A stretch of 64,000 nucleotides of DNA from the NCBI RefSeq assembly GCF_023115465.1, contig NZ_CP096034.1, positions 2,418,001 to 2,482,000 on the forward strand. The letters run 5' to 3'. The notes under the pieces are model-generated. The model searched no databases, was not told the origin of the DNA, and worked only from the letters and a program-made list of their open reading frames with translations. Source of the DNA: Gottfriedia acidiceleris (GTDB taxonomy: Bacteria; Bacillota; Bacilli; Bacillales; Bacillaceae_G). Positions 26,261 through 35,652 of the stretch are shown piece by piece. Positions within the stretch are counted from its first letter, which is position 1. Each line of letters opens with the position of its first letter. Made by a program: the position numbers and the translations under genes.

Positions 26261-29200
26261 TTAATGTACGACGTTAATCTTTTGTGTTGCAATTGATGTA
26301 ACTTTAAATCCTTCCACATTTTCGCCTTCCGCATAAAGCGTATAAGTTCCATTTGGTACTTCTGGACCTGGCGCCCATGAGAATCGGATTTCACTTTCAC
26401 GTGCATAATCCTTTGTAAACACAATATTTCCGTTAACGTCCTTGATATAGAATGTCCATTTTAGTTTATTATCTGAGAACGCGATGACTTTTGCTGGACT
26501 GTTTTCGTTTACTTTCGTATAGTTTTGCACTGTCAAGTACTGTATTAACATACCCGATCTAATGTACGAAGTGTCTCCCCATACCGTATAGCCTTCGTTG
26601 TATGCAGCGTCTTCTGCCATCACGATAATGCTCTTTGGTGCTTTCTTTACAATCATGCTCGTTACACCTGGCTTCAGGACGTTATAATTACCATCTAAGT
26701 ATACAACAGCTTGACCGAATCCAACTCCACCTTCGTTGTCCGCTACATCAAACGAGATTTGGAACTTTCCATCCGCTGTTGGTGTCACTTGAATATTTGA
26801 TGTGTGTGGGGCTTTTGAGTCCACTTTTACCGGAATCTCAGTAGTTTGCGGTCTTGCACCTGGATAATCAAGAGTCGAGCGTAACACGTATTTATAATCA
26901 CCGTCCGGGACAGTATTTCCATTTTCATCTGTCGCTTTCCAATAATATTGATCCATGTCAATAATTGGGTAGTACGTATTGCCCGTGCTCATAATATTTT
27001 TTTGGAATTTCCACGGCTCTCCTGTGAATTCGCTATAGTCTCCTAAGTATTGCACTTGGTTACCGTCTTTGTCGGCGATATATGCTTCAAGCTTTGATAA
27101 GTTACGTAGCACCGTGAAAGTTGGAATGACTCCTGTATTAATAGAATATGGTGAAACACCTACACGGCCTGCGTTATATTTATGTGTCACAGGATCCAGT
27201 GCTAACGGTGAATCAGTGATATCATCCCAAAGAGTCGTGTAACCTAAGAACGCATTGTTATTCTCAGGAGATGGGTCAATGTTTTTCGGCTCATCCCATT
27301 TCCCGTAAAAGCCCATGTATGGCATCGATAACGGAACAACTTTGTCGCTCTTATTATTAGATGTTGGCACCAAGCGAACGAATCCTTCGACGAAGGTATT
27401 TTTCTTCATATTATCTGGAAGCTGTACATCAATGCTTAATTCTTTTTGCTTGCCACGCTTGATCGTAATCGCTTCTCCGCCGTTCACATGAACGTCTGCT
27501 CCATCGATACGCGTCATTTTTGTTGTGTTATAATCATTTTCGCGTGGGCTGAAACCGAACGGCTCTAAATCATAAGACGCATGTGTTCTTTCGTCTGTTA
27601 ACACGTCGACCACGACTTTATATTCCATTGAATCTGGAACATCTTTGCCATCTAGTGCTTGCATTTCAAGTTTCATATTGAAATGAGTGTCACCGATTTC
27701 GTGAAGAGCTACACTTCCGGCTTGCTCAAGCGGAGCCCGTTTGTTACGTATCAATACTGGCGTATCAATCGCATTTTGAATCTCCATTAAGCCAGAACCT
27801 TGCATACGTGGAGAATACGGAAGTGCGTTATTTGTTCTTGGGTCTGCAATAATGTTTGCTGTATTCATCAGTGCAATTTTTGCTAATAAAGCTGAATCTT
27901 CGTTTTTCGTTATACCCTTTTTACGCATAGATTCCATTAATAACGCCGCTCCTCCTGCTACTTGAGGAGTTGCCATCGATGTTCCGCTCATAACTTGGTA
28001 TTTATTGTTTGGAATCGTAGAATAAATTTGTCCGCCGACACCAGTTATTTCAGGCTTGAAATCAAGATTTTCAGGCGTTCCCCATGAAGAAAAGTATGAA
28101 ATAGTGTTCTTTAATGGATTGTCAATCCAAGTCCCTTTGGATAATTTTAAGGTTACATTTTGTCCTGTTTGTAGTTTAGCAATAAGATCTTGTCCGTTCG
28201 GCTTACTAGTCGTAATAACTGGTATCGACGACGGATTAAGCTGGACTTGCGGATAATCCTGCATAGTAGTCGGCGGAACAAAAATCGTTGCCACGGCCCC
28301 TTTATTCTTCGCATAAGTTTGCACATATGACCAATTGGCGTAAGTAGTTTTCGGCTGGCAAATCATGATTTTACCCGTTAAATCCAAGTTTTTGATGTCC
28401 GTGTCTTTTCCTTCGACACCGTACACCACTTGGTACTCTTTGTTCGGATCAAGCTTGTTCCCTAAAACAAACCCAGAATACGTTTGGTCTTGGTATGAAA
28501 GTTCACTTCCATCTGAAAGGTGTAGTGTATTCATTTGAATGTTGTTATTTTCATAACTTGCAACCGACAACGCAAATGGGCTAACGCCAGGTGATCCAAC
28601 CACTCCTGTATCCGGATTATCAGCATATGGTAATACTGAACTCATCATGATATTGTTCTTTGAAGAATATGATGCATTACCGCCTGCTACTACCACTAAT
28701 ACACCTTGCTCTGTTGCTTCACGAATTGTTTTTTGAACCGGGTCTTCACTTTCGCTTACAGGACCTGCATCAGTACCTAAGCTCATGTTAATAACATCTG
28801 CGCCCATTTGTACTGCGTGCTGGATTCCCGCAATGATATCATCTTCTTGTGCGCCGCCTCCTTTATCAGAGAACACTTTCTCAGCTAAAATCTGCACGCC
28901 TGGAGCGATTCCTTTTACGCCGTTAGTTGCTTCATTTCCGTTTGCTGAAATAATCCCCGAAACGTGCATACCATGCGGACTGCCTGCAGGGAATACATCG
29001 TTGTCATTATCCGCCCAGTCATAACCTGTTGGGACCTTGTCAGTGTACCAAACATCGTTTGCTTCAGTTGAAGCAAGCTTTGCTTCAATATTTGAAGACG
29101 TTAGTTTTTCTGCAACTCTACCTTTGTCAGTTAAGGTCATGTCTTGGTGCTTGTAGTCGACACCGGAGTCAACAACTGCCACTAGCATTCCTTCACCTTC

Positions 29201-29752
29201 ATAACCCATAGATTGCCATACTTTTTGCGCTTGGACTAAGCCTTTGCTTTCATCTGCTGCTTCTGTGAAAGTACGTGCGATATGAACGCGCTTGACTCCT
29301 TCAATTTTTTGGATGTCTTTTAAGTCTTTGAATTTTGCTTCCATAGAGAATCCGTTAAAACCTTTATTGAAACGGTGTCGAACGGTTTTAGACTGACCTT
29401 TTGGTAATTTATCGATTACTTCATCTTGGGCCTTTTCGTATGAAGAACTAGTTTCATTCGAAGGAGTATTTAACTCAACAATCACGCGTACATTTTGGTC
29501 TGGCGAGAATTGTTGACTTTTGTTTTTAAGCACGTTTTGGTAATCCATAGGATCATTGCTTATTTCTTCAGATCCTTGTTGATGTTCAGCTTGTAAAATT
29601 TCTTGACCTGTTTTTAAGATTTCTTGCAAGCTGATTGTTTCATTTTGACCTTCTTCCTGCGTTTCCGCCGATGCAACTGTTGATGATAACAGCATCGCAC
29701 TAAGCACTGCAGATGACATAACTTTGAAAGGTACTTTCTTCAACTTATTCAA
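26261..29752 (-). CDS. Secreted S8 subtilase, Vpr/C5a-peptidase-like
   Basis: A signal peptide ends near ASAE (residue 30), and an I9-like propeptide spans about 85-165. The S8 catalytic domain follows, with Asp195 (VVDSGVDYKHQD), His260 (SPHGMHVSG, Met replacing the usual Thr), Asn359 (AGGNAS) and Ser592 (SGTSMATPQVAGG). A PA domain (about 410-540) is inserted, and an Fn3_5-type domain and further beta modules reach 1163. Unlike the next three proteases it has no cohesin-like domain or dockerin. The start is TTG at 29752, supported by GGGAGAGAG. The promoter carries the same CCCCAA box as its neighbours, so it is probably co-regulated. It should be released into the medium. Confidence 0.93.
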   Translation of the reverse strand: MNKLKKVPFKVMSSAVLSAMLLSSTVASAETQEEGQNETISLQEILKTGQEILQAEHQQGSEEISNDPMDYQNVLKNKSQQFSPDQNVRVIVELNTPSNETSSSYEKAQDEVIDKLPKGQSKTVRHRFNKGFNGFSMEAKFKDLKDIQKIEGVKRVHIARTFTEAADESKGLVQAQKVWQSMGYEGEGMLVAVVDSGVDYKHQDMTLTDKGRVAEKLTSSNIEAKLASTEANDVWYTDKVPTGYDWADNDNDVFPAGSPHGMHVSGIISANGNEATNGVKGIAPGVQILAEKVFSDKGGGAQEDDIIAGIQHAVQMGADVINMSLGTDAGPVSESEDPVQKTIREATEQGVLVVVAGGNASYSSKNNIMMSSVLPYADNPDTGVVGSPGVSPFALSVASYENNNIQMNTLHLSDGSELSYQDQTYSGFVLGNKLDPNKEYQVVYGVEGKDTDIKNLDLTGKIMICQPKTTYANWSYVQTYAKNKGAVATIFVPPTTMQDYPQVQLNPSSIPVITTSKPNGQDLIAKLQTGQNVTLKLSKGTWIDNPLKNTISYFSSWGTPENLDFKPEITGVGGQIYSTIPNNKYQVMSGTSMATPQVAGGAALLMESMRKKGITKNEDSALLAKIALMNTANIIADPRTNNALPYSPRMQGSGLMEIQNAIDTPVLIRNKRAPLEQAGSVALHEIGDTHFNMKLEMQALDGKDVPDSMEYKVVVDVLTDERTHASYDLEPFGFSPRENDYNTTKMTRIDGADVHVNGGEAITIKRGKQKELSIDVQLPDNMKKNTFVEGFVRLVPTSNNKSDKVVPLSMPYMGFYGKWDEPKNIDPSPENNNAFLGYTTLWDDITDSPLALDPVTHKYNAGRVGVSPYSINTGVIPTFTVLRNLSKLEAYIADKDGNQVQYLGDYSEFTGEPWKFQKNIMSTGNTYYPIIDMDQYYWKATDENGNTVPDGDYKYVLRSTLDYPGARPQTTEIPVKVDSKAPHTSNIQVTPTADGKFQISFDVADNEGGVGFGQAVVYLDGNYNVLKPGVTSMIVKKAPKSIIVMAEDAAYNEGYTVWGDTSYIRSGMLIQYLTVQNYTKVNENSPAKVIAFSDNKLKWTFYIKDVNGNIVFTKDYARESEIRFSWAPGPEVPNGTYTLYAEGENVEGFKVTSIATQKINVVH

Positions 29753-29792
29753 TTCTACTCTCTCCCTTTTTTTAACCTGTTCTATATTTTTA

Positions 29793-29832
29793 ATAATAAG
29801 AATTTTCTCGGAATTAGTAAATTGGGGAATTT
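29793..29832 (-). promoter_or_regulatory. Promoter with proximal AATTCCCCAA box, S8 gene 1
   Basis: On the minus strand AAATTCCCCAA is followed at once by TTTACT, a 17-bp spacer and TATTAT (29793-29798), about 40 bp before the TTG start. The box abuts the -35 position exactly as in the three other S8 promoters. Confidence 0.7.
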
Positions 29833-29968
29833 AATTCGATGTTCTTGTCGTTTTTTAGACAAATAACTACAAGAAAACAGATGATATTATTTTTTTAGAT
29901 AAAAAAAATCGATTTCAACAGAAATTTACAAATCAATTGTCGTATTTAGAAGAATATCCGATGATGAA

Positions 29969-29981
29969 ATTGGGGAGATTT
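29969..29981 (-). promoter_or_regulatory. Distal AATTCCCCAA-like box, S8 gene 1
   Basis: ATTGGGGAGATTT on the plus strand, a one-base variant of the proximal box, 148 bp further upstream (GGGG to GGGG). No good -10 follows it, so it looks like a second protein-binding site. Confidence 0.5.
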
Positions 29982-30068
29982 TTAAAATTAATTAGAGAAA
30001 AAGTGTTATTTTAAATAAAAAATGAAGTCATTTTAATTAAATTTTAATCATTTGTTCTATTAATCAAT

Positions 30069-30094
30069 AAAGCAGCCACTGTACTGGCTACTTT
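30069..30094. terminator. Hairpin terminator downstream of the EF-hand pseudogene
   Basis: AAAGCAGCCA and TGGCTACTTT pair with one mismatch around a 6-base loop with T-rich flanks. It probably ended the gene whose remains lie at 30357-30690. Confidence 0.5.
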
Positions 30095-30303
30095 TACTCT
30101 TAAACTAATAGAAAAATCATTCTACACAAGTTGAATAATTTGATTGATAAAAACTAAATTGTTGAAAATTACCAGGAACAAACCTGATCCCTTTAGGGTG
30201 CTATCTGATGCTGACACCTTTTTGTGCTTATGAAAGTGGTGGTTCAATTGGTGTGATTTACCAAATAGATGTTCTTGATAGAGAACAATTAGTATTGATA
30301 TGC

Positions 30304-30369
30304 TTAATGAAATCCCAGATCTGAATGTAAGATTGCACCAGGATATACACAACCGTCTAGTGTTTCTTC
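30304..30369 (-). pseudogene. Short IS3-type transposase remnant
   Basis: One minus-strand frame reads EETLDGCVYPGAILHSDLGFH before a stop. The LHSDLGFH part is the second-Asp motif of IS3 OrfB (compare LHSDQGFQYT at about 58200). Only this scrap is left, fused to the end of the secreted-protein remnant. Confidence 0.35.
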
Positions 30370-30690
30370 TCGCGCGTAATGAGCATTTCAAAGCCAGCAG
30401 CTTTCGCTTCAGCGATCGTAATACTTCCGTTATGATTGCTATCCACTTTACTAACATCTTCATTACTATTTTCCGTTTCGTTTGCAGGTACATTTTCTGT
30501 TTTCTTTGGCGTACTGCTCGTACCTGTCGTTTTCCCTAAATTTTTGTTCACTGGGTTTACATTGTCAAATTCATCTGTAATGGATCTGCCCTGAATTTTG
30601 TATGTGAATTAATAATGGTTAGGATTTTGAGTCTGAGAATTTGGATAATGAATCACTGCTTCGGAATCAGTACAACCTCGTGCATCTTGA
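30357..30690 (-). pseudogene. Broken secreted protein with EF-hand-type calcium loop
   Basis: Fragments in two frames read DARGCTDSEAVIHYPNSQTQ, then, after a frameshift and stop, a Ser/Thr/Asn linker and the calcium loop DSNHNGSITIAEAKAAGFEM. The last piece matches the EF-hand tail found on secreted Bacillus proteins, normally continuing MPI..HWLYPYM; here it ends abruptly. The 5' part of the gene is missing. Confidence 0.5.
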
Positions 30691-30733
30691 ATACCTTAGT
30701 TATTAATTTATATTTTCATCAGAATAGATTAAT

Positions 30734-30763
30734 AAAAAAACCACCAACTAAATTAGCTGGCGG
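30734..30763 (-). terminator. Terminator of the second S8 protease gene
   Basis: On the minus strand CCGCCAGC pairs with GTTGGTGG (with G-U pairs), the stem extends into the A/T loop, and seven T follow. Confidence 0.8.
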
Positions 30764-30786
30764 CAAAAATTTCTTCAAATACTTTT

Positions 30787-33700
30787 TTAGTTTAATCCCA
30801 AAGGTTTAAGAATATCTTCTAATGTCTTTCCTTTATAAATTTTAGTTGGTTGCTTATGGATTGTAAAGTCTGGATTTAATAACAGGTAATTACCTTTCAC
30901 AAACTGTATATCCTTCATATCTACTACACCATCAAAATTGATATCTGCATCGCGATCTTTTGTACCAAGCTTGCTAATAATGTAGACAGCATCCATGATA
31001 TCAATGACATTATCTTTATTAACGTCTCCGGCTCTTGTAGTTCCGTAGAAGATATACTTTAGTTTTCCTACTGCCTGGCCTTCATATAAATCTACTAAAT
31101 CATCTACTCTGGTGTGTCTCTCAAAATGACCAGGAACCTTTACAACTAGTTCATAGGATTGATTGATTAAGGGAAGATTCTTAATAGAAAATCTAGCAGA
31201 GCTGTTAACTGTTGCATCATATCGTTTTCCATCTTGACCAATCATATATACTTCTGCACCCACCATTGAATAGTCCTTTTGGTAATCAAGCCATAAGGTA
31301 CCCGGTGCGATAAAACCATCTGGTAAGAAACCGCCTTCAAGTACAGAGGTTGCTGGAAGGATATTAATCCCTCTACCAAATTTATTTATAAACAATGGTG
31401 ATTGATTTAATACATATGCTTTTGCTGAAGTGATGTTAAGTTGTTGAATCCATTTTGTGTAGACAGTTGGATTGTCCTTCACTTTGAAAGTAAGGTTCAT
31501 TACTCCCATACTTTCATTAATTCCAGAAGTTGTAGTTCCAGTTAATTGTGGAATTAATTTAATACTGTTCATCGTACCAGTAGTTGTTTCAACTTTAGTA
31601 AAGTTAGCCGTAAGTCCCTTCGCTTGGGCAGCGTTTACAAGTTGGTTGTTTAATTCCACACCCTGAAGTTCAAATACTTGATTATTATATGAGAGGGTAT
31701 ATTCCCCACCCATGAAATCTTTAATATTGTGCTCGCTTAAAGTTACTTTAAAAGTATCACCGTATTTGGCATTATTTTTATCAGTCATTAATTTCACATA
31801 TGAAGTTCCCTTTTTCACCAATGTGTAGACAAAATCTGGATGATCCTGAATGCTGTTCATAGCATTATCAAATGCTTGAAGTGAGATTGTTGTATTATTC
31901 CCTTGTGTAATCGTTTTTTGATATTCAAAATTACCATTCTTATCAATTGTTAGTGGAATGTTCCCCGTTGGAAAAGTAGTTAATACATTAATCATGTTAG
32001 AGGATTGGTCTATATTTATTCCGAAATTATTCATTGCATCCACATTATCATCATTAATATTTCCGCTTATTTTTAGACCAGTATCATCCACTTCATATAC
32101 TCCACCTGGCATATTCATTTTAATTGTTGGAAGAGTATTTTCAATCATTACTTTCTCAGATTTTTTAAATAGATCCCCATCTTCGTTTTGTGCCACTAAT
32201 TCAATTTCATATCTACCAGGTGACGCAAGTTTCTTTATTAAACTTACAGGTTGATCTTTATTACCAGTAAATGGGAAGTACAATCCAACAAATCCACCTT
32301 CTACTCCCCAAAACGTATCTTCATTAAAATACCCACCATGGTATGAATCGATAATCCCAAGTTCTTCCCCAGTATCTGCATTTTTTAATACAATATCAAC
32401 ATCGTTCATTCGACTTGAGAAACTGAATCCAATCGGAGTATATCCCATGTAGTTAGTATTCATATCTCTTCTAGTCGCAAATGATTTAAATGGTACTTCA
32501 AATTCACTTATTCCTTCGTGTATCTTCTTAAATCCAAATGGAATTTGATAAACTTCGTTGCTATCATTTTTATTTGTAAAGTAAATATAACCTTCATATA
32601 AACCAAGCTCAGCGTCTTTTGGTATTGTTAGAGTCGATTTAACGGAAGAATATGAATTTGGTGTTACTGTTACTTCCGAAGCGATATCCATATTTACACC
32701 ATTTTTTGCAGCATTCTGTGACATTTCTCCACCTTGATTAAATACAACCTTTATGTCAAATGACTTTTCAGTATTAGAGCTATTTGTAATATCAATTGAT
32801 TTTCTAATTTTATTATCTTTTTTAGAATCAGGAATAGGACCGTAAGCGATATCCCCTGCTGACTGTGGTTTATTAACTAGTTGATTATTTTGTATGGTTG
32901 ATATTTCATCATTCACACTAACTTTAACAGCAGAATGAACAGCTTCATATGTATTAATTCTTCCAGATCCTTGTTCAAATACACTATAGGAGCCATTTAA
33001 ATTTTCGGCCGTATTCATCAGAGCTTGTTTAACTTCTGCAGGTGTATATTCAGGATGTGTTTGTAAAATCAAGGCAGCAGAACCTGCAACATGCGGAGCT
33101 GCCATTGACGTACCTGAGAATCTAGCATAAGCATGCTGATAGTCAGCTCTATGACCTGCTCCGTTTGCATAAGCTGGGATTGAAGAGAACACTCCAACTC
33201 CAGGAGCCGTGACTTCAGGTTTAATATCATAATCCCTACTTCCTGGCCCCCTAGAGCTAAAGTCTGCTAACTTATCTCCAGGGATCGTCATTTTTCCAAA
33301 ATCTTTAATGTTTAGATTTACTTGTCCACTTTTTAGCATATTAATTATTTTAGTTCCCTCTTCATTTAAAAGGTTAAACGTTGGGCAGTAGTCAAAGGAG
33401 TAGCCAAAATAGTAAGGAATATAGTCTTCAGTGGAAACATTATTGTATAGCATAACTGCTTTTGCACCATTTGCCTTCGCTAAAGAAATTTTAGCATTTA
33501 ATGTTGTATTACCACGTTCAATAAGTACAATTTTATCTCTGACATCTAAACCTTTATAGTCAGGAATATCTCCTTTACCAACATATACAATTGGAATAGT
33601 AGACCCTTTCAGTGTATTAATACTAGTATAATAATCTAAAGCCATCATTCTCATATTATTTAGATTAAGAGTTTCAGTTGCTGAACTTACCACTCCATTA

Positions 33701-34932
33701 CTAGTTTCTGCTGTAACATCAGAGCTGTTTGCACCAACAGATATACCTAGTGGTGATGCAGCTGGATTTCCGATTGAATATGGTGCTCCGTAATTCCCGG
33801 CCGCAATAACGCAAACCGTTCCAGCAAGGGTTGCATTGTTGATGGCGAGTGACATTGGATTTAGCGGATCGGTAACATCAGTCCCCAATGACAAATTAAT
33901 AACGTCCATTTTATCTTGTACAGCTCTATCAATCCCTGCTAAAATTGCATCAGTAAAACCTGTTCCATATGGTCCCAATACTTTATATCCATATAGCTCT
34001 ACATCTGGAGCTACACCAGTTATAGCGAATTCAGAAGAATTTTTCCCAGTACCAGCAATAATCCCAGAAACGTGTGTTCCATGGTTTGTCCAGTATGATG
34101 CACCAGTAAGCAAATTAAATTGTGGACTTCCTGATTTTTGAAAATCTTGATAAGTTGTTTCCATTGGGTCTGAATCGTTACTGACGAAATCATATCCACC
34201 TTTGTAAACGTCTTTTAGATCTGGGTGTGTATAATCGATTCCTGTATCAATGACTCCAACCTTTATACCTTTTCCAGTAATTCCTTCCTTATGTAACTTG
34301 TTAGCACCAATTTGATTAATGTTATCCTGAGTTAAAGTTGAACTGCTGCTTGTTGATTCTACTTCTTGCTCCACGTTTGGCTCAATTGAAACCTCTTTAT
34401 TTTCATAAACAGCTTGAACAGTATCCATATTTATTAATTCTTGTACCTGGTTTGCAGGTAAGGTCATGGACACGCCATTAAAAGCATGCTTGTATTCCTT
34501 ATTGATTTCAAAGGAATTATTTAATTTTGAATTTCCATTTAGCTGATCCTTAAATTTTTTATGGGATTCATTAACCAAATTCATGGAGTCATCTAATGAA
34601 GCTTTGATGCCATTGGCTTTCTTTTTCTTAAAATCTACCTCTGTTGGATCCTGTTTAAACTGAACAATGACATTTAGAGGTGTATCCACCTTCAAATTCA
34701 CATCAGTTGAGAGTTTCAGTTTATCAAAATCCATCTCTTGCATACTATGAATTCTATCTCTGTCAGCATCGGATATATTTTTTATGTAACTGTCAATATC
34801 CTTTATGCTAGAATTGGAATCTGACACCGCAAATGTTTTTTCGTTAAGTATCAAACTAGTTGACAATAAAGATGTCGTTATCACCCCAGTGGTGATTACC
34901 TTGATGATTTTTTTGTTTTTTTTGTTCCTCAT
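30787..34932 (-). CDS. Secreted S8 subtilase with cohesin-like domain and dockerin
   Basis: A signal peptide (about 1-36) and an I9-like propeptide (85-185) precede the S8 domain with Asp229, His284 (NHGTHVSG), Asn380 and Ser609 (SGTSMAAPHVAG). A PA domain lies at about 440-550 and Fn3_5/Ig-like domains at 670-1040. Next come a cohesin-like domain at about 1045-1175 (YGDTFKVTLSEHNI, GGEYTLSYNNQVFELQGVEL), a carboxypeptidase-regulatory-like fold (about 1195-1275, ending PGHFERHTR) and a C-terminal dockerin (1300-1348) with two calcium loops, DVNKDNVIDIMD and DINFDGVVDMKD. Cohesin and dockerin in one chain could allow self-assembly. ATG at 34932 follows AAGGAG; the longer start at 34950 lacks a site. 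Confidence 0.93.
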   Translation of the reverse strand: MRNKKNKKIIKVITTGVITTSLLSTSLILNEKTFAVSDSNSSIKDIDSYIKNISDADRDRIHSMQEMDFDKLKLSTDVNLKVDTPLNVIVQFKQDPTEVDFKKKKANGIKASLDDSMNLVNESHKKFKDQLNGNSKLNNSFEINKEYKHAFNGVSMTLPANQVQELINMDTVQAVYENKEVSIEPNVEQEVESTSSSSTLTQDNINQIGANKLHKEGITGKGIKVGVIDTGIDYTHPDLKDVYKGGYDFVSNDSDPMETTYQDFQKSGSPQFNLLTGASYWTNHGTHVSGIIAGTGKNSSEFAITGVAPDVELYGYKVLGPYGTGFTDAILAGIDRAVQDKMDVINLSLGTDVTDPLNPMSLAINNATLAGTVCVIAAGNYGAPYSIGNPAASPLGISVGANSSDVTAETSNGVVSSATETLNLNNMRMMALDYYTSINTLKGSTIPIVYVGKGDIPDYKGLDVRDKIVLIERGNTTLNAKISLAKANGAKAVMLYNNVSTEDYIPYYFGYSFDYCPTFNLLNEEGTKIINMLKSGQVNLNIKDFGKMTIPGDKLADFSSRGPGSRDYDIKPEVTAPGVGVFSSIPAYANGAGHRADYQHAYARFSGTSMAAPHVAGSAALILQTHPEYTPAEVKQALMNTAENLNGSYSVFEQGSGRINTYEAVHSAVKVSVNDEISTIQNNQLVNKPQSAGDIAYGPIPDSKKDNKIRKSIDITNSSNTEKSFDIKVVFNQGGEMSQNAAKNGVNMDIASEVTVTPNSYSSVKSTLTIPKDAELGLYEGYIYFTNKNDSNEVYQIPFGFKKIHEGISEFEVPFKSFATRRDMNTNYMGYTPIGFSFSSRMNDVDIVLKNADTGEELGIIDSYHGGYFNEDTFWGVEGGFVGLYFPFTGNKDQPVSLIKKLASPGRYEIELVAQNEDGDLFKKSEKVMIENTLPTIKMNMPGGVYEVDDTGLKISGNINDDNVDAMNNFGINIDQSSNMINVLTTFPTGNIPLTIDKNGNFEYQKTITQGNNTTISLQAFDNAMNSIQDHPDFVYTLVKKGTSYVKLMTDKNNAKYGDTFKVTLSEHNIKDFMGGEYTLSYNNQVFELQGVELNNQLVNAAQAKGLTANFTKVETTTGTMNSIKLIPQLTGTTTSGINESMGVMNLTFKVKDNPTVYTKWIQQLNITSAKAYVLNQSPLFINKFGRGINILPATSVLEGGFLPDGFIAPGTLWLDYQKDYSMVGAEVYMIGQDGKRYDATVNSSARFSIKNLPLINQSYELVVKVPGHFERHTRVDDLVDLYEGQAVGKLKYIFYGTTRAGDVNKDNVIDIMDAVYIISKLGTKDRDADINFDGVVDMKDIQFVKGNYLLLNPDFTIHKQPTKIYKGKTLEDILKPLGLN

Positions 34933-35024
34933 CAAATCGCTCCTTCTCAAATAAATCTAGGATTTCTTCTAAATCAAAGCTAGCAATCGATTAAATTAAT
35001 ATTCAGAATAATCACTTAATTAAC

Positions 35025-35066
35025 ATTATATATAGGTTGTATTTCGAAGTGTATTGGGGAATTTGA
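35025..35066 (-). promoter_or_regulatory. Promoter with proximal AATTCCCCAA box, S8 gene 2
   Basis: Minus strand: AAATTCCCCAA, then TACACT, a 17-bp spacer and a perfect TATAAT (35025-35030). The weak -35 next to a perfect -10 suggests an activator at the box. Confidence 0.72.
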
Positions 35067-35200
35067 TAAAAAGTAACTATTTTCTTTTTTACAAAAACCG
35101 ACAATTTAAATAATTATAATGTTTGAAAATGAAGATTTTTGTGAAATTTATAAGAATAATTTATTGAAAATATGGTCTAAAGAAAAAATTTATATATTTA

Positions 35201-35213
35201 ATTTGGGGAAATG
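35201..35213 (-). promoter_or_regulatory. Distal AATTCCCCAA-like box, S8 gene 2
   Basis: ATTTGGGGAAATG on the plus strand, 149 bp upstream of the proximal copy (GGGG to GGGG). Confidence 0.5.
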
Positions 35214-35335
35214 TAAAGATTCACACAATTTTTTTGTTATTTAATAAAAAATAAGAATCCTATATTATTTTTTAATCAATTAAAGATTTTGGGCATTCCA
35301 CAAAACTAACCGCCCCAAATCTATCTAAATTTTAA

Positions 35336-35578
35336 TTAAAGCACTTCACCTTTTATAGTTGCATCAATAAAAGGTGAATAATACGAAATTTCTCCATGAA
35401 TTTTTTTATTACTTGATCTTGATAATTGTATAGATTTAAAATCATTTCCTAGAGAACTAAACTTCCTTCTTATTAAAATTTTTGCAATACTTTGATTAGC
35501 AGTTGTAATAAATAATTGAACGCCATTTATCGCTAGCTCCTAAAAAGTAAGAATCTTGGTGCATTCTCCATCACTCAT
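35336..35578 (-). pseudogene. 81-codon ORF with an in-frame TAG at codon 13, unknown family
   Basis: A ribosome site (GAAAGGGTG) precedes ATG at 35578. The frame runs MSDGECTKILTF-stop-ELAINGVQLFITTANQSIAK and stays open for 67 more codons, ending DATIKGEVL. The single stop in an otherwise coding-like frame suggests a nonsense-mutated small gene. I do not recognise the family. It lies between the S8 gene 2 upstream region and the S8 gene 3 terminator. Confidence 0.4.
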
Positions 35579-35616
35579 AAAATCACCCTTTCTATTTGAT
35601 TTATTTAAAAAAACGA

Positions 35617-35650
35617 AAAAGCGTTCCGATATGCATCGGAACGCTTTTTC
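35617..35650. terminator. Terminator of the third S8 protease gene
   Basis: AAAAAGCGTTCCGAT and ATCGGAACGCTTTTT form a perfect 15-bp hairpin with a 4-base loop, directly after the stop codon. The symmetry makes it work on either strand. Confidence 0.95.
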
Positions 35651-35652
35651 CA

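Noticed and set aside
29801-29815. CodY-like box AATTTTCTCGGAATT in the first protease promoter
   Set aside because: Three mismatches to the CodY consensus and it is not repeated at the other three protease promoters.
29845-35104. GACAA motifs upstream of the protease promoters as a second shared operator
   Set aside because: Distances to the CCCCAA box differ (about 21, 34 and 44 bp) and orientation is inconsistent, so chance in A+T-rich DNA is likely.
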